From: Lewinellaceae bacterium | GTDB lineage: Bacteria > Bacteroidota > Bacteroidia > Chitinophagales > Saprospiraceae | Assembly: GCA_020636105.1 (NCBI GenBank) | Contig: JACJYL010000001.1 | Location: forward strand, 3,658,001 to 3,722,000 | Length of the DNA stretch: 64,000 bases | Direction of reading: 5' to 3' | Part shown: positions 18,100 to 26,516 of the stretch, in pieces | How the letters are laid out: the number at the start of each line of letters is the position of its first letter | Numbering within the stretch: position 1 is the stretch's first letter | Translations under genes and position numbers: made by a program | The notes under the pieces: generated by a model | What the model saw: the letters and a program-made list of their open reading frames with translations, nothing else | What the model was told of the DNA's origin: nothing | The model's database searches: none

Positions 18100-19677
18100 A
18101 TGAACAAAAATGATACAATGAATAAAAATTCAAAACAACTCCGCGGACTCTTGCTCTTCTTTTTGATCGCACTGGCCGGAGCCTGTACCCAATTGGGTGA
18201 TTTTGGCGATATCGAAACCGTCAACAGCGATCCGGAATACGCCCTGCCTCTTATTACGGCTCGTTTTTCCATTGGAGATGTCCTGGATGGTTTTGAAGAA
18301 AACAATGTACTTTTCATCGACCCGGATGGACTCATCCGTTTCAAATACAGCGGGGATGTGCTGACCAAAACAACCGATGAAGTGTTTGCTGCCATCAATG
18401 CGACCCTCGGGCAGGATATCATCATTCCGCTCACCCAGGATACTTTTGCTTTACCTTTTTCTTTTCCTGACGGGCTGGAAGTAGACAGAATGGATTTGAA
18501 AGCGGGTCAATTTCTCTATAGCTTTAAAAGCAAGCACCCTTCTCCCGTCACCGTAAAACTGCGTGTCCCTCAATTTACAAAAAATGGCCAGGAATTAAGT
18601 TATCAGATTGAATTTCCTGCCTACAGCGGGACAGGGGATGCCATTTGGATGACCAACATTTTCACCCCTACAAATCTGGACGGTTACGTTATCCAACCGG
18701 CAGAAGATGGTTATTTGTATGTTATTAAAGAAGTGATTGCCCAGGACGGGAATCCCCCGCTCATTACAGAAGCAGGAGTAGGGCTGCAGGATCTCGCCTT
18801 TTCTTACGCAGAAGGTTACCTCGGTAATAATACCTATGATGAAAGCCGTGACACCATCTTTATCGACTTTTTTGACAAGTGGATCAATGGTGATATTTAT
18901 TTTGCTGATCCGAAAATCACGATATTTTTCGAAAATTCTTTTGGTGTGCCGACGCGCTCTGTCGTCAATGTATTTGAAGTCTTTACCGTAAGGCAGGATG
19001 TTCTTCCGCTGGAAAGCGAGTTTATTACCGAAGGGATTGACTTCCCTTACCCTGATTTGAATGAAATTGGTGCGGTCAAATACAAAGAATTCAAATTCAC
19101 CAAGGAGAATTCCAATATTGATGTGATTTTAGGAGCCGGCCCCCTTGCGCTGGACTACGATGTCGATGCTTTCACCAATCCGGACAATGACCCCAATATC
19201 CGTGGTTTCATTACCGACAGCAGTTATTACAAGGTAAGAATTGAGGTAGAACTTCCGCTCTATGGAAAATCGGTCAACTTTGCGGTACAGGATACTTTTG
19301 AAATTGACCTTTCTTCCTTCGATGCCGTAAGTGAGGCAGAATTCAAACTCATAGCCGATAATCAATTACCCCTGGAAATTGACGGCCAGGTTTATTTCCA
19401 GGATGCCAACGGGGTGACCATTGATTCATTGTTTGAGGCCGGAGCAACCCGGCTCGTAGAAGCCGCTCCGGTAGATAACGATGGTAACGCCAGCGGAACT
19501 GCTACCAAAGTTAACTACATTCCCGTTCCACCTGCCCGGTTTGAATCACTAAAGATGGCCAGCAGGCTGATTTTACTTGCAGACTTTTCCACTTATAACG
19601 AAGGAGAGATCAGCGCCAAAGTCCTCGCCAATCAGGAAATCAATATTCGGATGGGGCTGAAAGTAAAAACGCAATAG
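18100..19677 (+). CDS. Large lipoprotein of unknown function
   Basis: A 525-residue exported protein with a lipoprotein signal ending in ALAGAC (about 27-32). Start is at 18100 or the in-frame ATG at 18118. The mature part is acidic and beta-rich with no recognised catalytic motif. The gene for a DUF5723 barrel starts 29 bp after its stop, so the two are likely cotranscribed and may form an outer-membrane complex (inference). A -7-like TATCTTTG at 17903-17910 lies in the 290-bp gap upstream; a -33 element is not clear. Confidence 0.68.
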   Translation: MNKNDTMNKNSKQLRGLLLFFLIALAGACTQLGDFGDIETVNSDPEYALPLITARFSIGDVLDGFEENNVLFIDPDGLIRFKYSGDVLTKTTDEVFAAINATLGQDIIIPLTQDTFALPFSFPDGLEVDRMDLKAGQFLYSFKSKHPSPVTVKLRVPQFTKNGQELSYQIEFPAYSGTGDAIWMTNIFTPTNLDGYVIQPAEDGYLYVIKEVIAQDGNPPLITEAGVGLQDLAFSYAEGYLGNNTYDESRDTIFIDFFDKWINGDIYFADPKITIFFENSFGVPTRSVVNVFEVFTVRQDVLPLESEFITEGIDFPYPDLNEIGAVKYKEFKFTKENSNIDVILGAGPLALDYDVDAFTNPDNDPNIRGFITDSSYYKVRIEVELPLYGKSVNFAVQDTFEIDLSSFDAVSEAEFKLIADNQLPLEIDGQVYFQDANGVTIDSLFEAGATRLVEAAPVDNDGNASGTATKVNYIPVPPARFESLKMASRLILLADFSTYNEGEISAKVLANQEINIRMGLKVKTQ

Positions 19678-19706
19678 ATTAGAAAAACCCTCCCAACTAA
19701 AAAATC

Positions 19707-21065
19707 ATGCAAAAAAATATATTCGTATTCTTCGCCCTGCTGCTTTCTTGTTTTTCATTATCGGCTCAACAAGAACTGGGCACTCATTTTTTAACAGGAA
19801 CGTGGCAATCAGGTTATACCAATCCGGCCTTGCTACCCAATGCTAAATTTGTCATCAGCGTGCCCGGTTTTTATAATAACCTGTCGATTTCCAATATTAC
19901 TTTCAACGACCTGGTCACGGAAGACAATTCAGGCAATAAGGTATTGGATATCAACGGAGCCATCAACAAGATGGAGGATCAAAATTTATTGCGTGAAGAT
20001 TTCAGTTTTGAAACGCTCGGGCTAGGCTTGAAATTAGGCAAGCTTTCATTGAGCTTCAATCATGCTTTGAAGTTTAAAGCTTTCCTCGATTACCCCAAAA
20101 CACTTCCGCAACTAATCTGGCAGGGCAACGCCCAGTTTATTGGTCAAAAAGTGGCCTTTGGTCCGGACGTGGAACTCAGCGCCTGGCATCATTATGCTCT
20201 GGGAGCCGGTTTTGAACTCACCGACAACATTACCATCGGCGGGCGGGTGAAATTTTTGAGTGGCATTGCCCACGCTTCAACTGAAAAACACGACCTTAGC
20301 CTCACCACCAGTGACGATATTTACCAGCTTCAACTGGATGCCGATCTTTTGGTCAACGCCTCCGGCTCATTGGAATTCCAGGATTTTGAAAATTATTCTT
20401 TCACTTTTGATCCCGCAGGAACAGGTTTTAAAAACCTGTTTTCAAGTAACAAAGGCATCGCTTTTGACCTGGGAGTCAGTGCCCAATTCGGAAAACTGGA
20501 TGTAGCCGCCAGTATCCTGGACATCGGAAAGATCAACTGGGAAAAAGACGTAAAAAACTATGCGGTTCAGGGTATTTTTGAATACCAGGGACTGGAGGTG
20601 GCCCAGGAAATTTTCGCAGACTCTACGGAGATCGGTTCTGTTATTGATACGTTGAAAGCCATTTATATGCCGGTCACCACTTCCAATAAATTTTCAACAG
20701 CGCTGCCTACCCAATTCTACCTCAGTGCAGGATACCAGTTGGGTGATAACCTTCATTTGGGAGCATTGTTTTATGCAGAAATGTTTAGAGGGACCACCTA
20801 TCCTGCCTTTGCCCTTTCCGGAAGGTATAAAATTTCCGGTACGTTTGAAGTGGGCGCTATTTACGCCATCCGCAACAAAACGTTTGACAACCTGGGAGTG
20901 AACGCAGTCATAAATCTCGGCCCCGTTCAACTGGTTGCCATGACGGATAATTTGCTCACCGCCATTAATCCAAAAAACAGCCATAGCGCAAATGTAAGAC
21001 TGGGATTGAATGTTGTTTTGGGAAAAGAGAAAGGGAAAAGTGGCGGACCATTGAATTTGTATTGA
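19707..21065 (+). CDS. DUF5723 family outer-membrane barrel protein
   Basis: A 452-residue protein with signal peptide (about 1-20, cleaved after LSAQ) and a repetitive pattern of amphipathic strands with Gly/aromatic residues (for example LGLGLKLGKLSLSFNHAL, FYLSAGYQLGDNLHLGALFY, RYKISGTFEVGAIYAI), typical of outer-membrane beta-barrels of the DUF5723 family. The N-terminal motif GYTNPALLPNAKF also fits the FadL/PorV-like group of Bacteroidota. Function unknown. Follows the lipoprotein gene; its stop is 4 bp from the stop of the convergent xdhB. Confidence 0.8.
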   Translation: MQKNIFVFFALLLSCFSLSAQQELGTHFLTGTWQSGYTNPALLPNAKFVISVPGFYNNLSISNITFNDLVTEDNSGNKVLDINGAINKMEDQNLLREDFSFETLGLGLKLGKLSLSFNHALKFKAFLDYPKTLPQLIWQGNAQFIGQKVAFGPDVELSAWHHYALGAGFELTDNITIGGRVKFLSGIAHASTEKHDLSLTTSDDIYQLQLDADLLVNASGSLEFQDFENYSFTFDPAGTGFKNLFSSNKGIAFDLGVSAQFGKLDVAASILDIGKINWEKDVKNYAVQGIFEYQGLEVAQEIFADSTEIGSVIDTLKAIYMPVTTSNKFSTALPTQFYLSAGYQLGDNLHLGALFYAEMFRGTTYPAFALSGRYKISGTFEVGAIYAIRNKTFDNLGVNAVINLGPVQLVAMTDNLLTAINPKNSHSANVRLGLNVVLGKEKGKSGGPLNLY

Positions 21066-21069
21066 AAAA

Positions 21070-23334
21070 TTAAATTTTAGTTCCATACAACTGCATCAGC
21101 ACCCGCTCCGGCGTCATGGGAGCCACAGCAAAATCAGATTTAATTTCAGGGTTGAAAGCCATCATCGCATTTTTCAATGAAAACCACCCGCCGATACCGT
21201 AGAGCAGGGGTGGTTCCCCCACCGCTTTTGATTTAAAAGCTGCCATATCCGTTCCCGGCGTATTCAAAAAATGAACTTCAATATTTCCCGGGACGGAATA
21301 GATGTCCGGAATTTTGTAAGTGGACAAAGCATTGGAGAGCAGCTTTCCGGATGCATCATAAACCACCTCTTCCATTGTCATCCACCCCAAACCCTGCACG
21401 ATGCCCCCTTCGGTCTGCCCAAGGTCGATCATCGGGTTCATGCTGGCCCCGAAATCATGTACGACCTTTACACTATCAAAAGTATATGTTCCTCGCAGGC
21501 AATCGACGGTACTGACAAAAATGGCCGTTCCGTAAACATGGTAGGCAAAGGGATGTCCCTTTTCGATCGTTTTGTCATAATGGATGACAGGAGTGGCGTA
21601 ATGCCCTTTGGCGCTGAGATTCAGCCGCTGTAGCAAGGCTTGTTGCACCAGGGTTTCCCATTCCAGGTCAGTAGGTTTTCCATTGATCCAAACAGTTTCT
21701 TCTTTAATATTGAAATCCGTAACGCTTTTTTCTTTTAAAATTACCGAGGCTGCGTCCTTCAACTGTCCCATTATCTGTCGGGCCGCATCGATTAGGGCTT
21801 TTCCATTGAGATCAGTGGTAGAACTCGCTGCTGAAGGAGACGTATTGGCTACCCGTGTGGTATTGGTGGTTTCAATTTTTATTCTTTCCGGCTTGATGCC
21901 AAACAGTGCCGCCGCCATTTGCAACAATTTAGTATTGACCCCTTGCCCCATTTCCACAGCTCCGGTACTCACGCCCACACTGCCATCTCCATACACATGA
22001 ACCAAAGCCCGCGCATTATTCATAGGCGTGTTGGTAAAAGAAATGCCGAAACAAATCGGCATCAGGGCGATTCCTTTTTTCAGCAACCTGTTTTGTTCAT
22101 TGAATGCAGTAACCTCTTTTTTTAAGGATGCGTAATCGTAACGGCCAACAGCTTCGTTCCAGCAATTTTGAGCCTCACAGCCTTCAGTAATTTGCCCATA
22201 AGGAAATTCATCACCATCCTGCAGCAGGTTCCTTTGCTGGATCTCAAAAGCCTCTACGCCCAATGCCTGTGCGGCATGAGCGATAGCCGCTTCCATCACA
22301 AACATGCCTTGTGGCCCGCCAAATCCGCGGAATGCCGTATTAGGCGGCAGGTTTGTTTTACAGGAATGAGCCGTCACCGTAACGTTTGGCACAAAATAAC
22401 TGCTGGTGGCATGAAAAAGGGTTCTTTCCAGTATAGCCGGTGAAAGGTCCGCCGCGGCACCGCCATTTTGATAAAACACAGCTTCGTAAGCTATTATCTT
22501 CCAGTTTTCATCCAGGCCAATTTTATAGTCACTGGAATACGGGTGACGTTTGCCGGTCATACGCATGTCATCCACGCGGTTCAGGATACATTTAACCGGC
22601 TTTTGAATCAGGAACGCCGCTAAAGCTGCCATGGCGCCCCAGGCGGAAGCCTGATCCTCTTTGCCCCCAAAACCACCGCCCAGTCGGGTCACATCGACTT
22701 CAATGTGGTGCATCCCTATACCCAATACTTTAGCAATGGTGCGTTGCACGACGGTTGGGCCCTGGGTGGAACTGATCACCCTGAGGTTTCCGTGTTCCAG
22801 CGGATAAGCGTAGGCTCCCTGGGTTTCGAGGTAAAGATGCTCCTGTCCTCCCGATTCGGCCTGTCCTTCGAAAACGTATTTGCAGGATTGGAAAACCGCC
22901 TCCGCTTTCCCAAGTCTGAAGGTCCTCGAACCGGATAGTAAAAATCCTTTTTCAAAAGCTTTCCGGGGGTTGGTGATTACTTCCAAGGGCTCAACTTCCA
23001 TTTCAACCCTCCTGGCGGCAGCCAGGGCAGCTTCTTCGCTATTTGCTACAACCAGCAAAACCGGCTGTCCCCGGAAATGCACCTCCTTTTCCGCCAATAA
23101 GGGTTCATCTGCGATGATTCCCCCAATCTCATTTTGCCCGGGAATATCTTTGTGTGAAATGATCCTGATTACCCCTTCCATCCTGGAGGCCTTTTCAAAA
23201 TCCACTTTTTTAACGATTCCATGGGCATAAGGAGAAGCAAAAACCGCTGCGTACAATGTGCCGGATAAAACAGGAACATCATCCACGTACAAAGAGCGGC
23301 CGGTCACGTGATTATTGGAATCAATGTTTTTCAT
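21070..23334 (-). CDS. xdhB: Xanthine dehydrogenase, molybdopterin-binding subunit
   Basis: Large subunit of a two-component xanthine dehydrogenase, oxidising hypoxanthine and xanthine to urate. The 754-residue protein has the aldehyde-oxidase/XDH a/b hammerhead (GRSLYVDDVPVLSGTLYAAV), the Mo-cofactor motifs GGGFGGKEDQ, FRGFGGPQGMFVMEA, GSVGVSTGAVEMGQGVNTK and the late VVHDFGASMNPMIDLGQTEGG and GKAVGEPPL-like AFKSKAVGEPPLLYGIG. The Glu of VGEPP is the expected base. Lies 47 bp after xdhA on the same strand. Molybdenum cofactor and XdhC maturation genes are not in the window. Confidence 0.93.
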   Translation of the reverse strand: MKNIDSNNHVTGRSLYVDDVPVLSGTLYAAVFASPYAHGIVKKVDFEKASRMEGVIRIISHKDIPGQNEIGGIIADEPLLAEKEVHFRGQPVLLVVANSEEAALAAARRVEMEVEPLEVITNPRKAFEKGFLLSGSRTFRLGKAEAVFQSCKYVFEGQAESGGQEHLYLETQGAYAYPLEHGNLRVISSTQGPTVVQRTIAKVLGIGMHHIEVDVTRLGGGFGGKEDQASAWGAMAALAAFLIQKPVKCILNRVDDMRMTGKRHPYSSDYKIGLDENWKIIAYEAVFYQNGGAAADLSPAILERTLFHATSSYFVPNVTVTAHSCKTNLPPNTAFRGFGGPQGMFVMEAAIAHAAQALGVEAFEIQQRNLLQDGDEFPYGQITEGCEAQNCWNEAVGRYDYASLKKEVTAFNEQNRLLKKGIALMPICFGISFTNTPMNNARALVHVYGDGSVGVSTGAVEMGQGVNTKLLQMAAALFGIKPERIKIETTNTTRVANTSPSAASSTTDLNGKALIDAARQIMGQLKDAASVILKEKSVTDFNIKEETVWINGKPTDLEWETLVQQALLQRLNLSAKGHYATPVIHYDKTIEKGHPFAYHVYGTAIFVSTVDCLRGTYTFDSVKVVHDFGASMNPMIDLGQTEGGIVQGLGWMTMEEVVYDASGKLLSNALSTYKIPDIYSVPGNIEVHFLNTPGTDMAAFKSKAVGEPPLLYGIGGWFSLKNAMMAFNPEIKSDFAVAPMTPERVLMQLYGTKI

Positions 23335-23381
23335 AATATGGCTTTTTAAATTGTCTTGCAGTTTTAGGGGTTAATCAGAAA

Positions 23382-24770
23382 TCATTGCATCGTATCCAGA
23401 TCAGGTTCCAATTTCAGTAAATGTGCAAAAACCAATTGCCTCAACAGCAATCTTTTGTATTCCTTCGATCCGCGAACATCACTTATGGGACTTACCTCTG
23501 ATTGCAATAATTCATCGACTTTTCCAATGGCCAACTCTGCTACTTTTTTACCTTTGAAATAAGCTGCTGTTCGTTCGAGGCATTTCGGAACAGGGGCTAT
23601 TCCACCTGCAGAAAGGTGAGCACTGGTTATGGTGTTCTGGTCATCGAATTCGAGCAGACAGGCAGTGTTGACCGACGCAATATCCAGGTGGGTTCTCTTA
23701 CATACTTTTTCAAAATTAAAGCGGTACCATCCTTTAGGAATGTCAAAAAATACCCTTTCAACAAACTCACCTTCTTTTTTATCCAATTGCTTGTATCCCT
23801 GATAAAAATCTTTCAGCTTAATCGTGCGCCGGAGCCCGGAATCGTTTAAAATGATGGAACTGTCCAGTGCCAGGAAAAAAACGGTCATATCGCCGATAGG
23901 AGAGGCATTGACAAAATTCCCGGCCAGGGTGGCCATATTCCTGATGGGTGTGGAAGAAACCAGTTTGAGATGTACCTTAAGGTCAGGAAAAATACTTTGC
24001 ATGACATCTGATTCAGCAATTTCCGAAACAGTAACCGAGGCACCCAGGAAACATTTTCCTTCTTTCTCCTCAATGCCTTTCAATGCTGGATCATCAAACA
24101 CGGGTACAAATGCCTCATGAGTCATTTCCTCCTGCCTCTGAACATATAGATCCGTTCCCCCGCCGACGAAGGAAGCTGTTTCCTGTTCACTTTTATGAGC
24201 TTTTTCGAGTTGGGTCAGTTTAGACTTGATGTCCAGGAAATATTTGGGAATAAACTCATTTTCCACAAGCCATTCCAGGGAACCGGCGGAAGGCTTTTGT
24301 GCGATTTTATCCGCTATTTCCATCGCCGCTCTTTCTATCGATTTATACCCGGTACAGCGACAAATGTTCCCATCGATGGAGGCGATGGCCTTTTCTCTGC
24401 CTTTTCCCGTAAGGGCAAATCCCGTGAGTGACATCACAAACCCGATAGTACAAAACCCGCATTGGGTCCCTCCATGACTAACCAAAGCTTCCTGGACCGG
24501 GGTAAGATGTTTGCCATTCACCCCTTCAACGGTAACAATGTGTTTTCCGTGAGCGTTGGCCAGGGGCATGAGGCAGGAAGTCATACTTTGATAAAGTAAT
24601 TCGCTCTTTTTCAATGCGCCTACTAATACGGTGCAAGCCCCGCAATCCCCTTCCCGACAGCCTATTTTGGTACCGGTAAGCTGCTGATGCTTTCGTATAA
24701 AATCGAGCACCGTAGTTCCAGGGTGCGCGGAGGTTTCAATTTTCTTATCATTTAGATACAATGTGATCAT
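23382..24770 (-). CDS. xdhA: Xanthine dehydrogenase, FeS/FAD small subunit
   Basis: Electron-transfer subunit partnering the molybdenum subunit. The 462-residue protein has the plant-type 2Fe-2S ligands CREGDCGACTVLVG (about 38-51), the second FeS motif CGFCTIGFVMSL and ICRCTGYKSIERA (about 103-150), then an FAD-binding domain with GGGTDLYVQ and the linked STPIRNMATLAGNFVNASPIGD motif, and the CO-dehydrogenase flavoprotein C-terminal domain. The domain order matches bacterial XdhA (about 480 residues). The ATG is at 24768-24770. First gene of the xdhAB unit; the upstream gap holds a dispersed repeat. Confidence 0.93.
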   Translation of the reverse strand: MITLYLNDKKIETSAHPGTTVLDFIRKHQQLTGTKIGCREGDCGACTVLVGALKKSELLYQSMTSCLMPLANAHGKHIVTVEGVNGKHLTPVQEALVSHGGTQCGFCTIGFVMSLTGFALTGKGREKAIASIDGNICRCTGYKSIERAAMEIADKIAQKPSAGSLEWLVENEFIPKYFLDIKSKLTQLEKAHKSEQETASFVGGGTDLYVQRQEEMTHEAFVPVFDDPALKGIEEKEGKCFLGASVTVSEIAESDVMQSIFPDLKVHLKLVSSTPIRNMATLAGNFVNASPIGDMTVFFLALDSSIILNDSGLRRTIKLKDFYQGYKQLDKKEGEFVERVFFDIPKGWYRFNFEKVCKRTHLDIASVNTACLLEFDDQNTITSAHLSAGGIAPVPKCLERTAAYFKGKKVAELAIGKVDELLQSEVSPISDVRGSKEYKRLLLRQLVFAHLLKLEPDLDTMQ

Positions 24771-24840
24771 AATTTTTTTGTGTTAATGCTAAGCGACTTT
24801 GTTTGGGTGTAAGGATGAAAATATGAGTCATCCCGAATTT

Positions 24841-24869
24841 TGCCGACCGGCAAAGTTTTGGGTTTTTTT
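24841..24869 (+). terminator. Terminator-like hairpin at left end of copy A
   Basis: Seven-bp stem (TTTGCCG at 24839-24845 with CGGCAAA at 24848-24854) with flanking partial pairing, followed by a run of seven T at about 24863-24869 on the plus strand. On the plus strand there is no gene upstream to end, so it may be part of the repeat rather than a working terminator. Confidence 0.35.
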
Positions 24870-24934
24870 CAATAAACTGATTGTCAGATAATTATAACTT
24901 TTTATGGTTTTTAAAATTTGAAACAGGTTACATT

Positions 24935-25072
24935 CAACTCTTTCAGAGTTGGTTTTTGTCCCTTTTTGGGCAGTATTTCATACTGCGTTATTGATATTTA
25001 TCCCCATTCGGGGATAAATTTAATCTTCTTTTTAAAAATTAACTCTATTCTTAATCCATTTCCCGAAGGGAA
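24935..25072. repeat. Array of four short hairpins inside copy A
   Basis: Four successive inverted repeats with tiny loops: CAACTCT/AGAGTTG (24935-24951, loop TTC), CAGTAT/ATACTG (24971-24985, loop TTC), ATTTATCCCC/GGGGATAAAT (24996-25019, loop ATTC), and TTCCC/GGGAA (25060-25072, loop GAA). All stems are perfect. The regular spacing and short 3-4-nt loops suggest a structured repeat, not chance. Confidence 0.7.
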
Positions 25073-25140
25073 TTAACCTGCCTGCCTGCCGGTATTAATG
25101 GCAATGTATGTAATCCATTGGAAATCAAACAAAAACAATC

Positions 25141-25180
25141 TCAACTCTACCTGGCGTCGCCGGAAGACAGGTAGAGTTGA
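25141..25180. other. Hairpin with 13-bp stem inside copy A
   Basis: TCAACTCTACCTG at 25141-25153 pairs perfectly with CAGGTAGAGTTGA at 25168-25180 across a 14-nt loop. There is no T-run beside it. It lies 96 bp downstream of the argE-like stop (minus strand) and could protect or end that transcript. Confidence 0.45.
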
Positions 25181-25275
25181 ATATATTGCAGCTAAATATT
25201 GTTAATATATTTTCAGCATCCATTTGAATTAAAAAATTCGGGATGAACTCATGTTTCTTATATAAACGGTTAAAA

Positions 25276-26430
25276 CTATTTCGTCATCTCCTCAATAAGT
25301 CTTTTTATTAAAACGACTCCTTTTTCCATTTGTTCGATGGTTATATATTCATTTGCCCGGTGGGCCTGGGCAATGGACCCCGGGCCGCAAATTACGGCTT
25401 CAAATCCTCCTTCGGCAAACTGACCTGCTTCAGCAGCATAAGCTACGGTATGCAATTGATCGTTTCCTGAAATTTTTTTGATCAGAGCGACGATATCCAG
25501 ATGTTCCGGAGTATCTAAAGGCGGAACGGGCGGGTGGTGTTCCTTGTTGACTATTTTAAACCCCGGGAAACGTTTTCGTACCACAGTTTCGCGTTCCCGG
25601 CAATAAGCTTCAAAATCCTGGACGATTTCCTGAACGGAATCTCGAGGAATGACTCGCACATCCCAGTGAAAGACACACTCGCCTGAGATCACATTTGGAG
25701 CTATTCCACCATGGATGGTTCCCACGTGAAGGGAAGTATGATTGGGCACAAAGCGATCATCAATATGTCCGTCTTTGATCAGTTGTTCCATTTTGTTTTC
25801 CAGCCAAAGGATGAGCCTGGTCGCTTCGTGAATGGCGCTCACTTCCTGTTTGATTCGACTGCTGTGTCCTGCGGATCCATTGACAATCGTTTCGTAGATA
25901 CAAATCCCTTTCTGACCCACCACAGGTTCCATCATAGTAGCTTCGCCTATTAGGGCAAATTGGGGTTTTTCATCATAAGTTTTAAGTATATCCTGAACCA
26001 GAGCGGGGGCTCCGAGACAACCAATCTCCTCATCGTAAGAAAAGGCAAAGTATATCGGCTTCCTGAGATCAGCCGACAGCATTTCAGGAAGGCAGGTCAT
26101 GCAACATGCCAGGAATCCTTTCATGTCACAAGAACCTCTGGCGTATAATTTTCCGTCCTTTTCCGTCAATACAAACGGATCCGTATTCCAGGGTTGACCT
26201 GCCACAGGAACTACATCCGTATGCCCCGATAAAATAACCCCTCCATCCACTGCCGGGCCAATCCGGCAATGCATATTGGCTTTATTGCCTTCTTTGTTAT
26301 AATTTAGATGACAAGTCACCCCATAAGATTCAAAAAAATCTTTGAGGAAAGCAATGATCTCCAGGTTGGATTCCCCTCCTAAAACCGGAAATGAAACGAG
26401 CTTTTCGAGGATACTTCTTGCTGTGTGCAT
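25276..26430 (-). CDS. argE: M20-family deacetylase, acetylornithine deacetylase (ArgE) type
   Basis: Zinc-dependent amidohydrolase, probably removing acetyl from N-acetylornithine. The 384-residue protein (E. coli ArgE has 383) carries the M20 motifs LSGHTDVVPV (metal His and Asp), SCDMKGFLAC, FSYDEEIGCLGA (catalytic Glu pair), and a late HRANEYI with metal His. I start at the ATG at 26428-26430; the frame runs further upstream through a 21-bp tandem repeat and into the neighbouring gene, which would add a non-homologous leader. No other arginine genes are adjacent; the carrier gene upstream suggests import and hydrolysis of an acylated amino acid as an alternative to biosynthesis. Confidence 0.85.
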   Translation of the reverse strand: MHTARSILEKLVSFPVLGGESNLEIIAFLKDFFESYGVTCHLNYNKEGNKANMHCRIGPAVDGGVILSGHTDVVPVAGQPWNTDPFVLTEKDGKLYARGSCDMKGFLACCMTCLPEMLSADLRKPIYFAFSYDEEIGCLGAPALVQDILKTYDEKPQFALIGEATMMEPVVGQKGICIYETIVNGSAGHSSRIKQEVSAIHEATRLILWLENKMEQLIKDGHIDDRFVPNHTSLHVGTIHGGIAPNVISGECVFHWDVRVIPRDSVQEIVQDFEAYCRERETVVRKRFPGFKIVNKEHHPPVPPLDTPEHLDIVALIKKISGNDQLHTVAYAAEAGQFAEGGFEAVICGPGSIAQAHRANEYITIEQMEKGVVLIKRLIEEMTK

Positions 26431-26443
26431 GGGTTTTTGATTC

Positions 26444-26515
26444 TGTAAGTTGGAAATTGTTTTTTGTAAGTTGGAAATTGTTTTTTGTAAGTTGGAAATT
26501 GTTTTTTGTAAGTTG
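26444..26515. repeat. 21-bp tandem repeat, 3.4 copies
   Basis: Three identical 21-bp units start at 26444, 26465 and 26486, each beginning TGTAAGTTGG, and a partial fourth (9 bp) starts at 26507. They fill the space between the carrier gene's stop (26517) and the argE-type start (26430). Because the unit is a multiple of three, the reading frame through it is open (repeating NLQKTIS), but it is not conserved protein sequence. It likely varies in copy number and could change the spacing or leader of the downstream gene. Confidence 0.85.
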
Positions 26516-26516
26516 A

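Larger units (their letters stand above)
24820..25256. repeat. Dispersed intergenic element, copy A (terminal inverted repeats)
   Basis: Left end ATATGAGTCATCCCGAATTT (24821-24840) and right end AATTCGGGATGAACTCATGT (part of 25234-25256) are inverted copies of each other. The same termini bound two other intergenic elements in this window (copies B and C). This copy is the longest (about 437 bp) and its interior differs: it holds a series of small hairpins and a 13-bp-stem hairpin. It fills most of the gap between xdhA and the end of the argE-like gene, ending 19 bp from that gene's stop. No open reading frame is seen inside, so it resembles a non-autonomous or REP-like element. Confidence 0.75.

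Noticed and set aside
26444..26515. Possible CRISPR array
   Set aside because: Units are directly adjacent with no spacers, only 21 bp long and 3.4 copies, and no cas genes are near.
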